This document shows, in pieces, positions 17,157-26,514 of a stretch of DNA of 64,000 nt (position 1 is the first letter of the stretch; every line of letters starts with the position of its first letter). Below the pieces are notes generated by a model. That model ran no database searches. It was not told where the DNA came from and saw only the letters and a list, made by a program, of their open reading frames with translations. The stretch lies in the NCBI RefSeq assembly GCF_947495965.1, contig NZ_CANMBB010000001.1, positions 957,728 to 1,021,727 on the forward strand, in the 5' to 3' direction. The translations under genes and the position numbers were made by a program. The stretch is from an uncultured Maribacter sp. (GTDB taxonomy: Bacteria > Bacteroidota > Bacteroidia > Flavobacteriales > Flavobacteriaceae).

Positions 17157-17852
17157 ATGACATTTACAAGTTCAAAACAAACTGCCATTGTTTTTTTTGC
17201 GCAATCTTCTATAGAAGAAGTAAAGCACAAAAAAATAGCTAACGGTATTTCTTTGTTTTCGGCTTTAACAAAAAAGACATTAGACACTATTTCTAAGTCT
17301 AAGCTTCCATTTTTTCATTTTACAGAACAAGAACAAGTAGGAAATACTTTTGGAGAGCGTTTTACCAATGCAATATCATCGGTCTACAATTTAGGATATG
17401 AAAATGTTATTACAATTGGTAACGACACGCCGCAATTAACAACAAGCCAATTACTTAGAGCGGCTAAAGAAATTTCTGAAAATAAAACTATTTTAGGGCT
17501 GTCTGCAGATGGTGGTTTTTACCTTATGGGTTTATCTAAAAGTCAGTTTAACGCTAGCTTTTTTAAAAATTTATCGTGGCAAACAAATTCCTTACAAAAG
17601 GAAGTTTTTTCTTGGGCAAATGCATCTAAAATTACCATCTATAAGCTAAAAACATTTAAAGATATTGATGTCGAAAAAGATGTTTTTACAATAACTTCTT
17701 TATACAGCTTAAGAAATTCTAGTTTTTATATTCTACTACTTCAATTTGTTCAAGAAGCCAAAAACATATTCTACTATTTACAAAATATAGTTATTTCATC
17801 TACCAAAAGAATCTTCTACAATAAAGGATCCCCTTCCTTACAATTGCAATAA
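17157..17852 (+). CDS. DUF2064 / TIGR04282-type glycosyltransferase, arsenosugar-associated
   Basis: This 231-residue protein has a nucleotide-sugar transferase-like fold: TAIVFFAQSS strand, GERFTNAISSVYNLGYENVITIGNDTPQL with the D-x-P signature, and SADGGFYLMGL, the diagnostic DGGFYL(I/M)GL of DUF2064. TIGR04282 proteins are encoded with radical SAM ArsS enzymes and are annotated as arsenosugar biosynthesis transferases. Here an ArsS-like gene is in the same operon. The tail after about residue 185 is hydrophobic and basic, beyond the usual end of the domain. Its substrate is inferred, not shown. Confidence 0.85.
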   Translation: MTFTSSKQTAIVFFAQSSIEEVKHKKIANGISLFSALTKKTLDTISKSKLPFFHFTEQEQVGNTFGERFTNAISSVYNLGYENVITIGNDTPQLTTSQLLRAAKEISENKTILGLSADGGFYLMGLSKSQFNASFFKNLSWQTNSLQKEVFSWANASKITIYKLKTFKDIDVEKDVFTITSLYSLRNSSFYILLLQFVQEAKNIFYYLQNIVISSTKRIFYNKGSPSLQLQ

Positions 17853-17871
17853 ACTTTTATATAAATAACTA

Positions 17872-17893
17872 TGTAGGTTCATTAAACCCTACA
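17872..17893 (+). other. short hairpin before the SusC gene
   Basis: TGTAGG and CCTACA arms flank a short loop in the 65-base gap between the transferase and the SusC gene. It lacks a T-run, so it is more likely an mRNA processing or translation-tuning structure than a terminator. Confidence 0.35.
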
Positions 17894-17917
17894 AATAATC
17901 ATTTTTTATACCTATTA

Positions 17918-20900
17918 ATGAAGTATACAATGCTTTTATTTGTCCTATTTGCTAGTGCATTAGGCCATTCACAACAAACCATATCCGGAACTATTACAAC
18001 TATTTTTGGAGACCCAATTTCTAATGTAAATATTACATTAGTAGGAACCTCAAAAGGAACTGCCTCAGATACAAATGGTGCTTATACCTTAGATGTTCCT
18101 AATTTTCAAGGCGCATTACAATTCTCTGCCCTAGGGTATACAACACAAGTAATACCAATACACTATAATAAAACCGTAAATGCTGTTTTAGAAGAATCTT
18201 CAGAACAGTTAGATGAAGTAGTTTTAACTGCTTTAGGCTTTAAAAGAGAAACTAAAGAACTAGGCTATGCTGTACAAAGTATAAATGCCAAAGGAGTAAC
18301 CGAAGTAAAATCTGCCAACTTCCTAGATAATTTAAGCGGAAAGCTGGCTGGCGTAACTATTAACCAAGGTGCAACAGGAGTTGGTTCTTCTTCTAAAATA
18401 ACTATTAGAGGAGAAGCCTCCTTCTCTAATAACAATCCACTTTTTGTGGTAGATGGTGTTCCTATTAACAATAACTCTGTTTTTAATTTTACCAATGAAG
18501 CCGCTGCAGGTTTTCAGGAAATAGATTTTGGTAACGGTGCCATGGAGGTAAATCCAGATGATATTGAAGAAGTATCTGTTTTAAAAGGTCCTAGTGCTGC
18601 TGCATTATACGGAACACGAGCGTCTAATGGAGTTATTTTAATACAGACCAAAAACGGCTCTAAAAACAAAGGTTTAGGTATTAGTTACAATACCAGTTTC
18701 TTTGTAGATTCTGCTTTTCGTTTACCAGATTTTCAAAATGAATATGGTCAAGGTAATTCTGGACAATTTGCCTATATAGATGGCCTTGGTGGAGGTACTA
18801 ATGATAATATAACCTATAGTTGGGGGCCAAGATTAAATGCAGGCAACCTAGTGCCTCAATTTGATAGTCCTGTGACTCTTGCAAATGGTACGGTAGTACG
18901 TGGTGGTGATACTGCTCTTTACAGTGGTTTGCCAATAACTGCAACTCCGTTTAACGCTAACCCAGACAATCTTAAAGATTTTTATGAAACAGGAACTACA
19001 GCCATAAATAACTTAGCAATAGCTTCTAATTTTGATAAGGGAAATCTAAGACTTTCTTTTACCGATTTACGAAGCAAGTCTATTATTCCAGGAGTTAATT
19101 TAGATCGCCAAACCATAGCCGCACGTTTAGGATTTAAGCCCACAGAAAAACTACATATAAATTCTTCTATAAGCTATGTAAATTCACAGAGTGATAATAG
19201 GCCTTCTAGTGGTTATGGTTCCGAGAATGTAAATTATTCTTTAGTAGCGTGGGGACCTCGTTCTTTAAATATTAATAATCTAAAAAATTATTGGCAACCT
19301 GGCTTAGAAGGCACACAACAATATTCTTTTAATTATACCTTTTTTGATAATCCATACTTTATCTTAAATGAAAACACCAATTCTTTTAATAGAGATAGAG
19401 TTTTTGGTAACCTTTCTGCCAAGTATGATGTTACCAATAATTTAAGTGCTACCATACGCACAGGAATGGATTATTCTAGCGAGTTAAGACAACTTAAACG
19501 TGCGTATAGCTCTAACAGGTTTAGCAATGGTGCGTATGCAGAGCATGATGTTTTTTTTAGAGAAATAAATACCGATTTTCTTCTAAATTATAAAAACAAA
19601 TTTGGTGATTTTAAAGTCGATATTTCTTTAGGTGCAAATAGAATGAACCAAAGAGCAGTAACGAACCAATCACAAACCACAAGTTTAGCACAACCAGGAA
19701 TTTTTAAACTATCTAATGCAGCATCACCAATTGAAGTATTTGAATTTGCATCGGAAAAAAGAATTAACAGCTTCTATGGTTTAGCCAAATTCGGATATAA
19801 GAACTTTCTATTTTTAGATATTACTGGAAGAAACGATTGGTCTAGCGCACTAGCAACACCGTTTTCTGTAGATAATACGTCTTTCTTTTACCCTTCTGTT
19901 TCTACAAGTTTTATAATTTCTGAGGTAGTAGATTTACCGCAAGAAATTTCTTTTGCAAAATTAAGAGCTAGTTGGGCACAAGTTGGTAATGATACAAATC
20001 CGTACCAAACTACAGGTGCTTTTGTAGCACAAACACCATTTAACGGACAGCCCACTTTTAGTGACCAAAATACCATTGCAAACGCAAACCTTAAACCAGA
20101 GCAAACCTCCTCTTTTGAGGTAGGAGCAGATATTCGCTTTTTTAAAGACCGCTTAAACTTTGATGTTTCCTATTACAATGCCGTTACTAAAGACCAAATT
20201 ATTTCTTTACCTATTGGTATCTCTTCTGGTTTTACCCAACAAGTAGTTAACGGAGGAAAAGTACGCTCTAAAGGGGTTGAAATTATTCTTAATGCTACTC
20301 CTGTTCTTACTACAGATTTTAGCTGGAACACCACCTTTAATTTTAGTAGAAACAGAGCTACTGTAGAGAGCTTGCCACAAGATGGTGGCTTATTAACATT
20401 GGCCTACTCTAGAATATACGACAGTCAAAACCAAACGGTATTTTTACAAGCAGAAGAAGGTGGTCGTATTGGAGATTTATATGGTACTGGATATTTAAAA
20501 AATGAAAATGGCGACTTTATACTAACGGATGAAGGCCGTTATATTCCAGATAATAATCTACAAAAATTAGGAAATTACAATCCAGATTTTATGCTTGGTT
20601 TTAATAATCAATTAAATTATAAAAAATGGGATTTAGGCTTTTTGTTAGATTGGAGACAAGGCGGTATTATAGTTTCTAGAACACGCGCCTTAGGTAATGT
20701 TGGTGGTCAATTAGCAGAAACGGCTTTTAGACCAGAAGAAGGTATTGTTCCTCAAGGTGTTGTTAATGTTGGTACAATAGATACTCCAATATATGAACCT
20801 AATACCACAGCCGTAACTGCAGAGAGTTATTACCGCCAATTTTATGACCGTAACCATGAAGAAAACAATACCTATGATGCTTCTTTTTTAAAACTTCGTC

Positions 20901-21121
20901 AGGTTTCTCTAGGCTATACTTTTGATAAATTAAAAGTTTTTAAAAATGACGCTACTCTACGTGTTTCTTTCATAGGAAAAAATTTATTTGCAATAACAGA
21001 GAATCCACACTTTGACCCCGAGCAATTAGCTGTTCAAGGGCAAGGATTTATTAGCGGTATAGAAGACATGTCGTACGCTACTACTAGAAGCTTTGGAATA
21101 AAAGCAGGATTTAATTTTTAA
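17918..21121 (+). CDS. SusC/RagA-type TonB-dependent outer membrane transporter
   Basis: This 1067-residue protein has a signal peptide (MKYTMLLFVLFASALGHSQ), a carboxypeptidase-like regulatory domain (about 20-95), then DEVVLTALG, a TonB plug with LSGKLAGVTINQ and VDGVPIN, and a 22-strand barrel ending in an aromatic residue (GFNF). SusC proteins import ligands too large for porins, using energy from TonB, with a SusD lid. The SusD gene follows after 9 bases. Placement inside an ArsS operon, not with glycoside hydrolases, suggests a ligand other than an ordinary polysaccharide. The ligand is unknown. Confidence 0.95.
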   Translation: MKYTMLLFVLFASALGHSQQTISGTITTIFGDPISNVNITLVGTSKGTASDTNGAYTLDVPNFQGALQFSALGYTTQVIPIHYNKTVNAVLEESSEQLDEVVLTALGFKRETKELGYAVQSINAKGVTEVKSANFLDNLSGKLAGVTINQGATGVGSSSKITIRGEASFSNNNPLFVVDGVPINNNSVFNFTNEAAAGFQEIDFGNGAMEVNPDDIEEVSVLKGPSAAALYGTRASNGVILIQTKNGSKNKGLGISYNTSFFVDSAFRLPDFQNEYGQGNSGQFAYIDGLGGGTNDNITYSWGPRLNAGNLVPQFDSPVTLANGTVVRGGDTALYSGLPITATPFNANPDNLKDFYETGTTAINNLAIASNFDKGNLRLSFTDLRSKSIIPGVNLDRQTIAARLGFKPTEKLHINSSISYVNSQSDNRPSSGYGSENVNYSLVAWGPRSLNINNLKNYWQPGLEGTQQYSFNYTFFDNPYFILNENTNSFNRDRVFGNLSAKYDVTNNLSATIRTGMDYSSELRQLKRAYSSNRFSNGAYAEHDVFFREINTDFLLNYKNKFGDFKVDISLGANRMNQRAVTNQSQTTSLAQPGIFKLSNAASPIEVFEFASEKRINSFYGLAKFGYKNFLFLDITGRNDWSSALATPFSVDNTSFFYPSVSTSFIISEVVDLPQEISFAKLRASWAQVGNDTNPYQTTGAFVAQTPFNGQPTFSDQNTIANANLKPEQTSSFEVGADIRFFKDRLNFDVSYYNAVTKDQIISLPIGISSGFTQQVVNGGKVRSKGVEIILNATPVLTTDFSWNTTFNFSRNRATVESLPQDGGLLTLAYSRIYDSQNQTVFLQAEEGGRIGDLYGTGYLKNENGDFILTDEGRYIPDNNLQKLGNYNPDFMLGFNNQLNYKKWDLGFLLDWRQGGIIVSRTRALGNVGGQLAETAFRPEEGIVPQGVVNVGTIDTPIYEPNTTAVTAESYYRQFYDRNHEENNTYDASFLKLRQVSLGYTFDKLKVFKNDATLRVSFIGKNLFAITENPHFDPEQLAVQGQGFISGIEDMSYATTRSFGIKAGFNF

Positions 21122-21130
21122 GATACTATA

Positions 21131-22579
21131 ATGATATATAAAAAATATACAATACTAATAACACTTTGCATTATTGCAACAGTATTTTCTTGTACCAAAG
21201 ACTTTAAAGAAATAAATACGAATCCTAATGCTCCTGTTAGCGTACAACCAAGTTTACTTTTAAGACAAGTAATTTATGATTATGGAGAGCAAATGTCTTA
21301 TGAAGGTTTTACTGCAGGAAACTTATTGGGGCAGTATACTACAGCATTAGATTTTAATCTTTTTGACCGCCATGATTTAAAATCACCACAACTTGGTGGT
21401 AATCCTTGGCCAATATTATATACTAATCTTAGAGATAACGAACAAATACTAACGCTTGCTTTAGAAAATGAAACTTTTGCTGTTTATGAAGGACCTTCCA
21501 GAATACTAAAAGCATATATGGCTGGTGCACTTACCGATATTTTTGGTGATGTTCCCTATTCCGAAGCTTTTAAAGGGAAAGACATTACGGTAACACCGGC
21601 TTATGATACACAAGAATCTATTTACTTAGAAGAAGGTGGTATACTAGATAATTTAGAAAAAGGAATTACTGCAATAGAAAACTATAACGGTTCTATAACC
21701 TTAGAAGGCGATATTCTTTTTAATGGCGATTTAGATGCATGGGTTCGTTTTGCTAAATCGTTACAATTAAAATTTTTAATGCGTATTTCGGATAAAGAAA
21801 ATGTAGCAGCACAAATACAAGCTTTATATACCGACAACAAGTTTATTGCAAACAATTCTCAAAATGCAAAATTTGATTTTACAGACGGAGAACCAAACAA
21901 TTTTAGACTAGCAAGATTACGTGTTGGCGATTTTAACAACTTTGTTTTATCAGAAACAATGGACGACATATTAACCAATTTAAACGACCCTAGGCTTGCT
22001 ACATTATTTAGACCTTTTAGTAATAGTACTACAGGAGAATACAACGGTTTACTAAATGGTATAGATGCCTCACAAACCTCCATTGCATTAGCAGATTATT
22101 CTTTAACAGGAACTATTTTTAGAGAGAACCCTGGAGTTTTAGATGCTAATTTTATGACTAGTTGGGAAACCAAATTTTTACTTGCAGAGGCCGCAGAAAA
22201 ATTACTTATTTCTGCTGATGCACAGATATTATATGAACAAGCAGTAGAAGAATCTTTTGCGTATTGGGGTACAACATTACCAACAAATTACCTTACTACT
22301 GTTGCAGCATATGGGCAAAACGGGCAAAATCCTATGGAACAAATTATTACCCAAAAATGGATTTCTAATATGATAAATGGTTATGAAGGGTGGATAGAAT
22401 ATAGAAGAACAGGCTACCCACAACTTAAAACTATCTCGGCAAGCTTAAACAACAATATGCTTCCTGTTCGTATGCCCTACCCAGCTGAGGAAGAAGCCTT
22501 AAATAATAGCAATTATACAGAAGCCTCTACTAACACAGATGGTAATAGCATAAATGTAAAAGTATGGTGGGATGAGTAA
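21131..22579 (+). CDS. SusD/RagB-type surface lipoprotein
   Basis: This 482-residue protein has a lipoprotein signal with Cys about residue 21 (IIATVFSCTKDF). It then has the DFKEINTNPNAP start common to SusD-like_2 proteins, TPR-like helices and a C-terminal RRTGYPQL segment followed by RMPYP, which is conserved in the family. SusD lipoproteins cap the SusC barrel and capture ligand at the cell surface. It is 9 bases after SusC, so this is a genuine pair. No sugar-degrading enzyme accompanies it. Confidence 0.95.
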   Translation: MIYKKYTILITLCIIATVFSCTKDFKEINTNPNAPVSVQPSLLLRQVIYDYGEQMSYEGFTAGNLLGQYTTALDFNLFDRHDLKSPQLGGNPWPILYTNLRDNEQILTLALENETFAVYEGPSRILKAYMAGALTDIFGDVPYSEAFKGKDITVTPAYDTQESIYLEEGGILDNLEKGITAIENYNGSITLEGDILFNGDLDAWVRFAKSLQLKFLMRISDKENVAAQIQALYTDNKFIANNSQNAKFDFTDGEPNNFRLARLRVGDFNNFVLSETMDDILTNLNDPRLATLFRPFSNSTTGEYNGLLNGIDASQTSIALADYSLTGTIFRENPGVLDANFMTSWETKFLLAEAAEKLLISADAQILYEQAVEESFAYWGTTLPTNYLTTVAAYGQNGQNPMEQIITQKWISNMINGYEGWIEYRRTGYPQLKTISASLNNNMLPVRMPYPAEEEALNNSNYTEASTNTDGNSINVKVWWDE

Positions 22580-22638
22580 TAATCCTTCTAACTACCAAAA
22601 AAGGACATTGTTACTATTACGGTAGAAAATAAAAATAT

Positions 22639-24018
22639 ATGAAGTACAATGGTATTATAACGCTAATAGAATCCTCCCCTTTAGGGATAGAGGGGATTCA
22701 ATGGGCATTAGTAATAACATCTAGTTTGGTGTTGTTTTTCTTGTCTCCATTAGCAAAAAATACCAATCAGTTTTTTATGGCTAAGCATCGTAAAAAAGCC
22801 CCCAATGCCTTTATGTTAATGGGTAGTTTGGTAATCTCTTGGATATTTGCAAAGAGTATTACCAATGCCGCTAATTTAGGTTTAGCTTTTGGTTTAGTTG
22901 GTGGTGTTGCCTATGCAGCGTATTATGTATCCTTTGCAGTTGCTGGTATTGTTATTTATAAAATGAGAACCAAAGGAAATTATACAAGCATTCATCAGTT
23001 TTTAACTACTAAATATGGTAAAAGTGCCGTTGCAGTTTTCTCTATATTAATAGCTTTTCGTTTGTTTAATGAAGTTTGGAGCAACACCATGGTAATTGGC
23101 TCATACTTTGGTGCTATAGGCACTAGTGGTTATTATTGGTCTATTTTAGTTTTTACTGCGCTTACTTTATCCTATGTATTAAAAGGTGGAATGAGTAGCT
23201 CCATTTTCACAGATGTAATTCAGATGGGGTTATTTTCTGTATTAATACTAGTTATTCTTGGAGCTATATTTAATGCTGATGCTTCTTTTACAGCCTCTAA
23301 AGTAATATCTTCTGGAACTTGGTCTTTTGAAATGGGTTTAAATTTACTCTTTGCAGCTTTACTACAGTCATTAAGTTATCCTTTTCATGATCCTGTTCTT
23401 ACAGATAGAGGGTTTATTAGTAGTCCTAAAGTAACTTTAAAAAGCTTTTTATGGGCAACTCTTATAGGGGCAATATGTATTATTTTATTTAGCATAATTG
23501 GGGTTTATGCCCAGTATTCAGAGCTTAAAGGACAAGCTGCAGTAGAAGTAGGTAAAGCTTTTGGTGTAGTTATTTTACTTGTAATTAATTTTATAATGAT
23601 AACCTCAGCAGCTTCAACATTAGATTCTACCTTTTCTTCATTTTCTAAACTCCTATCTATAGATTTAAATCTTGGAAATACTTTAAAATTTGGAAGAGGC
23701 TCTATGGTAGCTATTGCTGTTCTAGGCACTATACCAGTTTTTCTTGATGCAGAAATACTTTCTGCAACTACCATAAGCGGTACTATGGTCATAGGCCTTA
23801 CCCCTGTATTTATATTTTGGCATAAAAAAGCAGCAGCACTTAGTTTTCATTTAAGTGTTTTTGCTGGAATTATTTTTGGTTTTTTATTGATTTTTAAAAT
23901 ATTTCCACAGCAATTAATTTTTACTACTGGTAAATATGCAGATTTACTTTGGATTAATTTCTGGGGTATTCTTAGTTGTGTAACCTTATACTTTATTCCC
24001 ACATGGATAAAAAAATAA
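22639..24018 (+). CDS. sodium/solute symporter (SSS family)
   Basis: This 459-residue inner membrane protein has about 13 transmembrane helices. It contains NQFFMAKHRKKAPN near the N-terminus and LKGGMSSSIFTDVIQM, the SSS signature region, then ITSAASTLDSTFSS containing the conserved Ser/Thr residues that bind Na+. SSS carriers move sugars, nucleosides, amino acids or anions with Na+. Being directly after SusC/SusD, it probably completes uptake of the same ligand across the inner membrane. The substrate cannot be read from sequence. Confidence 0.9.
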   Translation: MKYNGIITLIESSPLGIEGIQWALVITSSLVLFFLSPLAKNTNQFFMAKHRKKAPNAFMLMGSLVISWIFAKSITNAANLGLAFGLVGGVAYAAYYVSFAVAGIVIYKMRTKGNYTSIHQFLTTKYGKSAVAVFSILIAFRLFNEVWSNTMVIGSYFGAIGTSGYYWSILVFTALTLSYVLKGGMSSSIFTDVIQMGLFSVLILVILGAIFNADASFTASKVISSGTWSFEMGLNLLFAALLQSLSYPFHDPVLTDRGFISSPKVTLKSFLWATLIGAICIILFSIIGVYAQYSELKGQAAVEVGKAFGVVILLVINFIMITSAASTLDSTFSSFSKLLSIDLNLGNTLKFGRGSMVAIAVLGTIPVFLDAEILSATTISGTMVIGLTPVFIFWHKKAAALSFHLSVFAGIIFGFLLIFKIFPQQLIFTTGKYADLLWINFWGILSCVTLYFIPTWIKK

Positions 24019-24866
24019 TACATCTTGGAGAGCGTAAAGGCAAAATGCTAATTTTTGGTGGTGTTTATAGCAACCTACAGGCATTACAAGCCTTAAAAGA
24101 GGTGTCTAAAGAAGAAGGTATTGCTCCTGAAAATTGTATTTGCACAGGAGATATTATTGGTTATTGTGCACAGCCCGAAGAAACAATAAAACTATTTAAA
24201 GAGTGGAAAGCATTAAGCATTTTAGGTAATGTAGAATTACAATTAGTTGAAGGAGCAGAAGATTGTGGTTGTGATTTTACACAAGGGAGTAGGTGCGACA
24301 ATTTTTCTAAATTATGGTACCCGTATGCACAAAGTAAATTATCTAAAGAATCTTTAAATTGGATGGCTACTTTACCACACCATATTTCTTTTACATACGG
24401 CTCTAAAAAAGTTAGCGTTGTGCATGGTTCTTATTCTAATATATCTGAATTTATATTTGAATCTACACCAGACCAAATAAAAGAAGAAAGCTTAAAAAAC
24501 TTAAATTCTGATATTATTCTTGCAGGGCATTGCGGTCTACCTTTTCATTCTACCATAAATGAAAGATTATGGCTAAACCCCGGTGTAATAGGCATGCCTG
24601 CTAATGATGGTACTTCTAGAGTTTGGTATATGATTCTAGAAAACATAGAAGGCAGCATAAATTATACTCATAGGTATTTAAATTATAATTACGAACAGGC
24701 TTCTTCCCTAATGGAAGAGAATAATTTACCAATAGAATATACTAAAACCTTAGTTTCTGGTATATGGGATAACATGGAAATATTACCCGAAATAGAAAAG
24801 AAATTACAAGGAATACCTTATGATTTTGAAACATATATAAAAGAATATCAAACTATAAAAAAATAA
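24003..24866 (+). CDS. metallophosphoesterase-fold protein with altered metal site
   Basis: This protein of about 287 residues follows the YfcE/MJ0936-like calcineurin fold: MLIFGGVYSNLQAL, CTGDIIGYCAQPEE, LGNVE, VVHGSYSN and LAGHCGLPF in order. The first motif should be D-x-H but reads G-V-Y; GNHD is GNVE and GHTH is GHCG. Part of the dinuclear metal site is therefore missing, so it may bind ligand or use a changed mechanism. The ATG at 24003 is preferred over an in-frame ATG at 23976 lying inside the symporter gene; 24045 is a further option. It is translationally coupled to its neighbours. Confidence 0.85.
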   Translation: MDKKIIHLGERKGKMLIFGGVYSNLQALQALKEVSKEEGIAPENCICTGDIIGYCAQPEETIKLFKEWKALSILGNVELQLVEGAEDCGCDFTQGSRCDNFSKLWYPYAQSKLSKESLNWMATLPHHISFTYGSKKVSVVHGSYSNISEFIFESTPDQIKEESLKNLNSDIILAGHCGLPFHSTINERLWLNPGVIGMPANDGTSRVWYMILENIEGSINYTHRYLNYNYEQASSLMEENNLPIEYTKTLVSGIWDNMEILPEIEKKLQGIPYDFETYIKEYQTIKK

Positions 24867-24868
24867 AC

Positions 24869-25204
24869 ATGGCAGATTCTTATTACGACCCAAAAGATTT
24901 AAGAAAATTTGGAAAAATAACTGAATGGAGTGAAAATTTAGGAACAAAATTCTTTGACTATTATGGCGAGGTTTTTAAAGAAGGAGCTTTAACTGCTCGC
25001 GAAAAATCTTTAATTGCATTGGCTGTAGCCCACACAGAAAAATGTCCTTATTGTATAGATGCGTATACAAAAGATGGTTTGCAAAAAGGAATTACTAAAG
25101 AAGAAATGATGGAAGCCGTTCATGTAGGTGCTGCCATAAAAAGTGGTGCTGCCCTAGTGCATGGTGTACAAATGATGAATAAGCACGATAAATTATCTAT
25201 GTAA
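24869..25204 (+). CDS. CMD/AhpD-like protein, arsenosugar operon-associated
   Basis: This 111-residue helical protein of the carboxymuconolactone decarboxylase superfamily carries AHTEKCPYCIDAYTKDG, with the redox Cys59-x-x-Cys62 pair seen in AhpD. The C-terminal part, GAAIKSGAALVHGVQM, matches the family's second half. NCBI names a closely related family an arsenosugar biosynthesis-associated peroxidase-like protein. It starts 2 bases after the preceding gene. A thiol-dependent role towards arsenic or peroxide is inference. Confidence 0.9.
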   Translation: MADSYYDPKDLRKFGKITEWSENLGTKFFDYYGEVFKEGALTAREKSLIALAVAHTEKCPYCIDAYTKDGLQKGITKEEMMEAVHVGAAIKSGAALVHGVQMMNKHDKLSM

Positions 25205-25251
25205 CCTTCTAAGTATCTGAAGGAAAACTAAAAAATATTTTTATTAAAATG

Positions 25252-25292
25252 AAAGTAATACGTTAAATAGAGTACTAAGCATGTATTACTTT
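25252..25292 (+). other. 10-bp inverted repeat in the leader of the radical SAM gene
   Basis: AAAGTAATAC (25252-25261) and GTATTACTTT (25283-25292) form a perfect 10-bp stem with a 21-base loop containing AGTACT. It occupies the only long gap (103 bases) within the distal part of the operon, 15 bases before the ArsS-like start. It could set mRNA stability or translation, or be an operator for an internal promoter. Confidence 0.5.
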
Positions 25293-25307
25293 TACTAATT
25301 AGAAAAA

Positions 25308-26363
25308 ATGGCTACAAAATCATTACAAGCAAAGGGGGAAGACTTAGCAATAGCTAATAAACAACTAGAAATTTTAAATGGAGGTATTTTCGCAGATGGA
25401 GAGCTTCCTTATTTTAAGGATAATATTGCTAAAATTGGTCATTTTCCTTTACGTCCAAAAAAGTTAGAAATTCTTCAGATAAATGTTGGCTATATGTGTA
25501 ACCAAGTTTGTGAGCACTGTCATGTAGATGCTGGTCCCGATCGTAAGGAGATAATGACACGTGAAACCATGCAACAATGTTTAGAAGTAATTAAAAACAC
25601 TGGAGCGCATACACTAGATTTAACTGGAGGTGCTCCAGAAATGAACCCTGACTTTCGTTGGTTTGTAGAAGAAGCCGCAAAAGCTGGTATTAAAGATTTT
25701 ATTGTACGCTCTAACCTTACAATAATTAGAGCAAATAAAAAGTATTACGATTTACCAGACTTCTTTAAAAAACATAATGTACACGTTATATCTTCTATGC
25801 CACATTATACCCGTGGAAAAACAGATAAACAACGTGGCGATGGTGTTTTTGACAAGTCTATAAAAGCATTACAAGAATTAAACGAACGTGGCTATGGTAT
25901 GCCTGGTAGCGACTTACGATTAGATTTAGTTTACAATCCGTCTGGTGCATATTTACCAGGAGACCAAATGGCTTTACAGGCAGATTTTAAAAAAGCTCTT
26001 AAAGAAGATTTTAATATAGATTTTCATAATTTATTTGCAATTACTAACTTACCAATAGCGCGGTTTTTAGATTACCTAATAGCATCTGAAAATTATGAAG
26101 ACTATATGTATGCATTAGTAGAAGCTTATAACCCTTCTACTGTTGCAAATGTTATGTGTACCAATACTATTTCTATAAGTTGGGATGGTTGGCTATATGA
26201 TTGTGATTTTAACCAAATGTTAGATTTAAAGGTTGCAAGTAAGGTAAAGCATATTAAAGATTATAATGAAGATATATTAAATGATAGAAACATAATTATA
26301 TCACAACATTGTTATGGTTGTACCGCTGGTTCTGGTAGTAGCTGCCAAGGAACAGTTGCTTAA
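25308..26363 (+). CDS. arsS: ArsS-like radical SAM enzyme (arsenosugar biosynthesis)
   Basis: This 351-residue radical SAM protein coordinates its 4Fe-4S cluster through Cys64-x3-Cys68-x2-Cys71 (MCNQVCEHCHVDAGP), followed by LDLTGGAPEMNP, the GGE-like SAM-binding motif. The C-terminus QHCYGCTAGSGSSCQG (Cys335, 338, 346) matches the C-terminal domain of ArsS proteins; some relatives carry selenocysteine in this region. ArsS attaches the 5'-deoxyadenosyl group of SAM to dimethylated arsenic, the first step to arsenosugars. Neither an arsenic methyltransferase (ArsM) nor the second transferase is in this window. Confidence 0.9.
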   Translation: MATKSLQAKGEDLAIANKQLEILNGGIFADGELPYFKDNIAKIGHFPLRPKKLEILQINVGYMCNQVCEHCHVDAGPDRKEIMTRETMQQCLEVIKNTGAHTLDLTGGAPEMNPDFRWFVEEAAKAGIKDFIVRSNLTIIRANKKYYDLPDFFKKHNVHVISSMPHYTRGKTDKQRGDGVFDKSIKALQELNERGYGMPGSDLRLDLVYNPSGAYLPGDQMALQADFKKALKEDFNIDFHNLFAITNLPIARFLDYLIASENYEDYMYALVEAYNPSTVANVMCTNTISISWDGWLYDCDFNQMLDLKVASKVKHIKDYNEDILNDRNIIISQHCYGCTAGSGSSCQGTVA

Positions 26364-26368
26364 AAAAA

Positions 26369-26401
26369 ATTTTTCTGCGTAGTTCCCCCGGCAGGAAAAA
26401 T
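26369..26401 (+). repeat. CTGC/GCAGG hairpin after the radical SAM gene
   Basis: ATTTTTC-TGC and GCAGGAAAAAT pair with one bulge around a C-rich loop. It may add to termination. Its TCCTGC/GCAGGA core resembles the palindromes around the GIY-YIG gene at 750 and 1105, so it could be a remnant of the same repeat family. Confidence 0.4.
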
Positions 26402-26407
26402 GTTTGC

Positions 26408-26441
26408 AAAACCTCTATTAATTTAGGGGTTTTTGTATTTT
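26408..26441 (+). terminator. terminator of the arsenosugar-like operon
   Basis: AAAACCTCTA (26408-26417) pairs with TAGGGGTTTT (26424-26433), one T-G wobble, 6-base loop, followed by TGTATTTT. It ends the operon that starts at 17157. Confidence 0.75.
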
Positions 26442-26496
26442 AAATCCCTTTTAAAAATTAAAAAAGAACAGTTTATCTTATTTATACTACCGTTTA

Positions 26497-26514
26497 ACAA
26501 ACTAGGTAGTTTGT
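26497..26514. promoter_or_regulatory. candidate TetR self-operator (perfect 18-bp palindrome)
   Basis: ACAAACTAGGTAGTTTGT has 8-base perfect arms around GG. It lies upstream of the TetR gene and matches the sites at 16902 (15/18) and 17027 (14/18) upstream of the operon. This supports a single regulator controlling its own gene and the transport/radical SAM genes. Confidence 0.65.
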
